Shown here piece by piece: positions 62,508-64,000 of a stretch of 64,000 nt of DNA (positions are counted from its first letter, which is position 1; every line of letters starts with the position of its first letter). Source of the DNA: Sphingomonas kaistensis (GTDB taxonomy: Bacteria; Pseudomonadota; Alphaproteobacteria; Sphingomonadales; Sphingomonadaceae); assembly GCF_036884275.1 (NCBI RefSeq), contig NZ_CP145607.1, positions 783,501-847,500 on the forward strand. The letters are read 5' to 3'. The position numbers and the translations under genes are program-made. Below the pieces are notes generated by a model. The model did not search any database and was not told the DNA's origin. It was given only the letters and a program-made list of their open reading frames with translations.

Positions 62508-62890
62508 GCTGCCGGCGGATCGACCGGGCGGGGGCGGTGCTGGGCGTCCAGCGCCACGAAGGTGAAGAGGCCCTCGGTAACCTTGATCTGCCGCGCCCCG
62601 CCATCGCGGTCGGCGATGACTTCGATCCGGATCGCCATGCTGGTTCGTCCGACCCGCTCGACCGTCGCGTAGACGCTGATGAGGTCGCGAAGTTCGATCG
62701 GCGCGATGAACTCCATCCGCTCGATCGCCACGGTGGCGACGGCGCCCTGCGCGCGGCGCGAGGCGACGATGCCCGCGGCGATATCCATCTGGCTCAGCAC
62801 CCAGCCACCGAAGATGTGGCCGTTCGAGTTGATATCGCTTGGCCCCGGGGTGATCCGAAGCGTCGGCTGGCGGGGGTCGTTGTTGGTCAA
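62504..62890 (-). CDS. Acyl-CoA thioesterase, hotdog fold (YciA-like)
   Basis: 128 residues from a TTG start at 62890, chosen because AAGGA lies six bases upstream and the preceding gene's stop overlaps it; longer starts run into that gene. Hotdog motifs: LRITPGPSDINSNGHIFGGW with the catalytic Asp region, VLSQMDIAAGIVASRRAQG, and VAIERMEFIAPIELRDLISV with the strand pair. YciA-type enzymes cleave acyl-CoA in the cytosol. It overlaps the second DUF4139 gene end by four bases (convergent). Confidence 0.9.
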   Translation of the reverse strand: MTNNDPRQPTLRITPGPSDINSNGHIFGGWVLSQMDIAAGIVASRRAQGAVATVAIERMEFIAPIELRDLISVYATVERVGRTSMAIRIEVIADRDGGARQIKVTEGLFTFVALDAQHRPRPVDPPAA

Positions 62891-63186
62891 AGCTCGTCCT
62901 TGTCGATGAGAATCTCGTCCGGGGTGCGACTGGCTTCCTCGTCGTGGCCCGAGCCCGAGCTGAGAAAGGTCAGCGTCATCAGCGCCGCGCCGAGGAGCAC
63001 GCTGAGCCCGGCGCCGAGCGCGGTGGCGATCAGCATGTGGATCTTGGTTTCCGATTCGCCCTGGGTCACGAAGAAGACGGCCGCGGCCGCGGTCAGGACC
63101 GAGACCAGGGCCATCCACCGCATGATCCGGCGAAAGCGCTGCCACTGGGAGCGCCGGAGCGAGGGGATGGGATCGGGTTGCGGCAT
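62887..63186 (-). CDS. Small membrane protein
   Basis: 99 residues from the ATG at 63186 (AGGGAAG ribosome site). A short basic N terminus (MPQPDPIPSLRRSQWQRFRR) leads to two transmembrane helices (MALVSVLTAAAAVFFV and LIATALGAGLSVLLGAALMT) and an acidic tail (SSGSGHDEEASRTPDEILID). No family recognised; the charge pattern (basic in, acidic out) suggests both ends cytoplasmic. The stop overlaps the thioesterase start, so the two are coupled. Confidence 0.7.
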   Translation of the reverse strand: MPQPDPIPSLRRSQWQRFRRIMRWMALVSVLTAAAAVFFVTQGESETKIHMLIATALGAGLSVLLGAALMTLTFLSSGSGHDEEASRTPDEILIDKDEL

Positions 63187-63260
63187 GATGGCTTCCCTTT
63201 GTGCGCCGAAGATGAGACCTTCAACCCCGGCAATCATCCACACGAGGGAGTGAGCACGCC

Positions 63261-63695
63261 ATGACCATCGCCGCCGTTCTGCAGAGCAAGGGAACCAAGG
63301 TCGCCACGGTCGCGCGCGACGCGACACTGAGCGAGGCTGCGAGCCAACTCAATCGCAACAAGATCGGTGCGCTGGTGGTCGTTGGCGCAAGGGGCGAGGT
63401 CGAGGGCGTATTGTCCGAGCGCGACATCGTGTCCTGCCTTGCGGCGCATGGCGACGAGCAGCTCGGCCGGCGGAAGGTCGCGGATGCGATGACGGCGCCC
63501 GCCATCACGGTGGGGCCGGATTCGGAAGTGCTGAGCGCGCTTGCGCTGATGACGGCGCGGCGGATTCGGCACCTGCCGGTCGTGACGGAAGGGCGTTTGG
63601 CGGGAATCGTGTCGATCGGCGACCTGGTGAAGTGGCGGATCGACCGGATCGAGCGCGAAGCCGAGGCCATGCGCACCTACATCCAGACCGCCTGA
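63261..63695 (+). CDS. CBS-domain protein
   Basis: 144 residues holding two CBS domains (Bateman pair): residues ~5-65 (VATVARDATLSEAASQLNRN, GEVEGVLSERDIVSCLA) and ~75-140 (MTAPAITVGPDSEVLSALAL, RIRHLPVVTEGRLAGIVSIG). It matches the alphaproteobacterial stand-alone CBS proteins (~145 residues), which bind adenine nucleotides and act as small regulators; the partner is unknown. A GAGGGAGTGAG-type site precedes the ATG. It is divergent from the small membrane gene. Confidence 0.9.
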   Translation: MTIAAVLQSKGTKVATVARDATLSEAASQLNRNKIGALVVVGARGEVEGVLSERDIVSCLAAHGDEQLGRRKVADAMTAPAITVGPDSEVLSALALMTARRIRHLPVVTEGRLAGIVSIGDLVKWRIDRIEREAEAMRTYIQTA

Positions 63696-64000
63696 CCAAC
63701 TTTTTTCAGGTCACTGCAGCCAGACCCCTATACATAGACTCGCGCGCGACCTCGAAAAATCGAGCGAAAACTTGAAGTTGGGGGGTTGCGCGAATCTCAG
63801 GCGGGGCTAAATGCGGCTCCAGCAACGGACGCAGCGGCCTCGGCCCAGTGTTCGGAAGCACCGGACAGACAGGCTGATCGGCCGCTTCTTCCGAAAGGAA
63901 GGTTCAAGCGGATCGATCGCTCGCCACCAGGCGGGAGGTCAGAAAGTCCGGGGCTGCTGTGGAAGGGTTCGCTCTTCACGGTCAGCTTGTGTGGCAATGT
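63696..64000 (+). other. Non-coding end region, likely leader of a gene beyond the window
   Basis: No convincing coding region in either strand. An AT-rich start (TTTTTTCAGG, then TATACA at 63729-63734 as a weak -10) is followed by small hairpins: CTCGA-AAAA-TCGAG (near 63751-63764) and CTTCC-GAAA-GGAAG (near 63886-63903) enclosed by CGCTT/AAGCG. The overall look is a long structured 5' leader reading toward the right edge. What it precedes cannot be told. Confidence 0.4.

Noticed and set aside
63880..63975. Possible RNase P RNA because of AGAAAGTCCGGGG
   Set aside because: The universally conserved GAGGAAAGTCCGGGCTCC block is only partly matched and the following AGGGCAGGGTGCC segment is absent.
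63797..63997. A 66-codon minus-strand open frame at the right edge
   Set aside because: No ribosome site, no recognisable motif, and Ser/Pro/Gly composition as expected for chance frames in GC-rich DNA; the region looks like a structured leader on the other strand.

Overview
The window reads as a core-genome stretch of a GC-rich alphaproteobacterium, most likely a sphingomonad (Sphingomonas or a close relative). This rests on the combination of COQ9 and a CBP3-type cytochrome bc1 chaperone, a DUF4167 protein behind hisS-prfA-prmC, a DivK-type single-domain regulator, DUF3572, two TonB-dependent-receptor genes and two sites that fit the alphaproteobacterial EcfG stress-sigma promoter. No rRNA, tRNA, prophage, insertion sequence or CRISPR array was seen. 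Coding density is very high; many neighbours overlap by 1-4 bases and several convergent pairs overlap at their stops.

Layout. 1-3.2 kb: end of an EamA transporter, COQ9, and feoA-feoB behind a Fur-like site. 3.2-5.4 kb: ssb, a paired palindrome element, DUF177/YceD, a bc1-assembly chaperone, BamE. 5.5-7.3 kb: kynA plus a kynureninase-like PLP enzyme. 7.4-12.9 kb: a leucine-rich-repeat protein, then a TetR regulator divergent from a TonB receptor and an MFS transporter, with a palindromic operator candidate between them. 13-18.2 kb: a stress-promoter-linked glycine-rich secreted protein coupled to a fasciclin lipoprotein, then a MASE1-PAS-kinase-receiver-Hpt sensor. 18.4-27.2 kb: dnaN, recF and gyrB in the classical order but interrupted by an M15 peptidase, a YciB-like fusion, a DEAD-box helicase and a DUF2141 lipoprotein. 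27.2-33 kb: a PfpI protein, an EEP-family hydrolase, and rnd-lptC-lptA-lptB-rpoN on the minus strand.

33-42.6 kb: a glycine-rich double cold-shock protein, a six-gene minus-strand run (DUF3572, HAD, SDR, RidA, GDPD, DUF482), divK, rpmG, an ATP-dependent DNA ligase, a GNAT and an isoaspartyl peptidase. 42.7-45.1 kb: SPFH protein, ribbon-helix-helix protein, alpha/beta hydrolase and a small membrane protein. 45.1-55.2 kb: S1/P1 nuclease, ispG, EamA and SMR transporters, a lipoprotein amidase, an unusual TonB-receptor-like protein, ppa and an M61 peptidase. 55.3-64 kb: hisS-prfA-prmC-DUF4167, two tandem DUF4139 proteins, a thioesterase, a small membrane protein, a CBS protein, and a 300-base unassigned non-coding end.

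No single obvious new defence or mobile system is present. The most distinctive signals are a perfect 14-bp hairpin that buries the ribosome-binding site of the first DUF4139 gene, two candidate EcfG promoters, a four-cysteine insertion in the sensor-kinase PAS region, the SPFH/RHH operon with a palindrome at its promoter, and repeated Gly/Arg-rich low-complexity segments in RNA- and DNA-binding proteins and even in an outer-membrane receptor.
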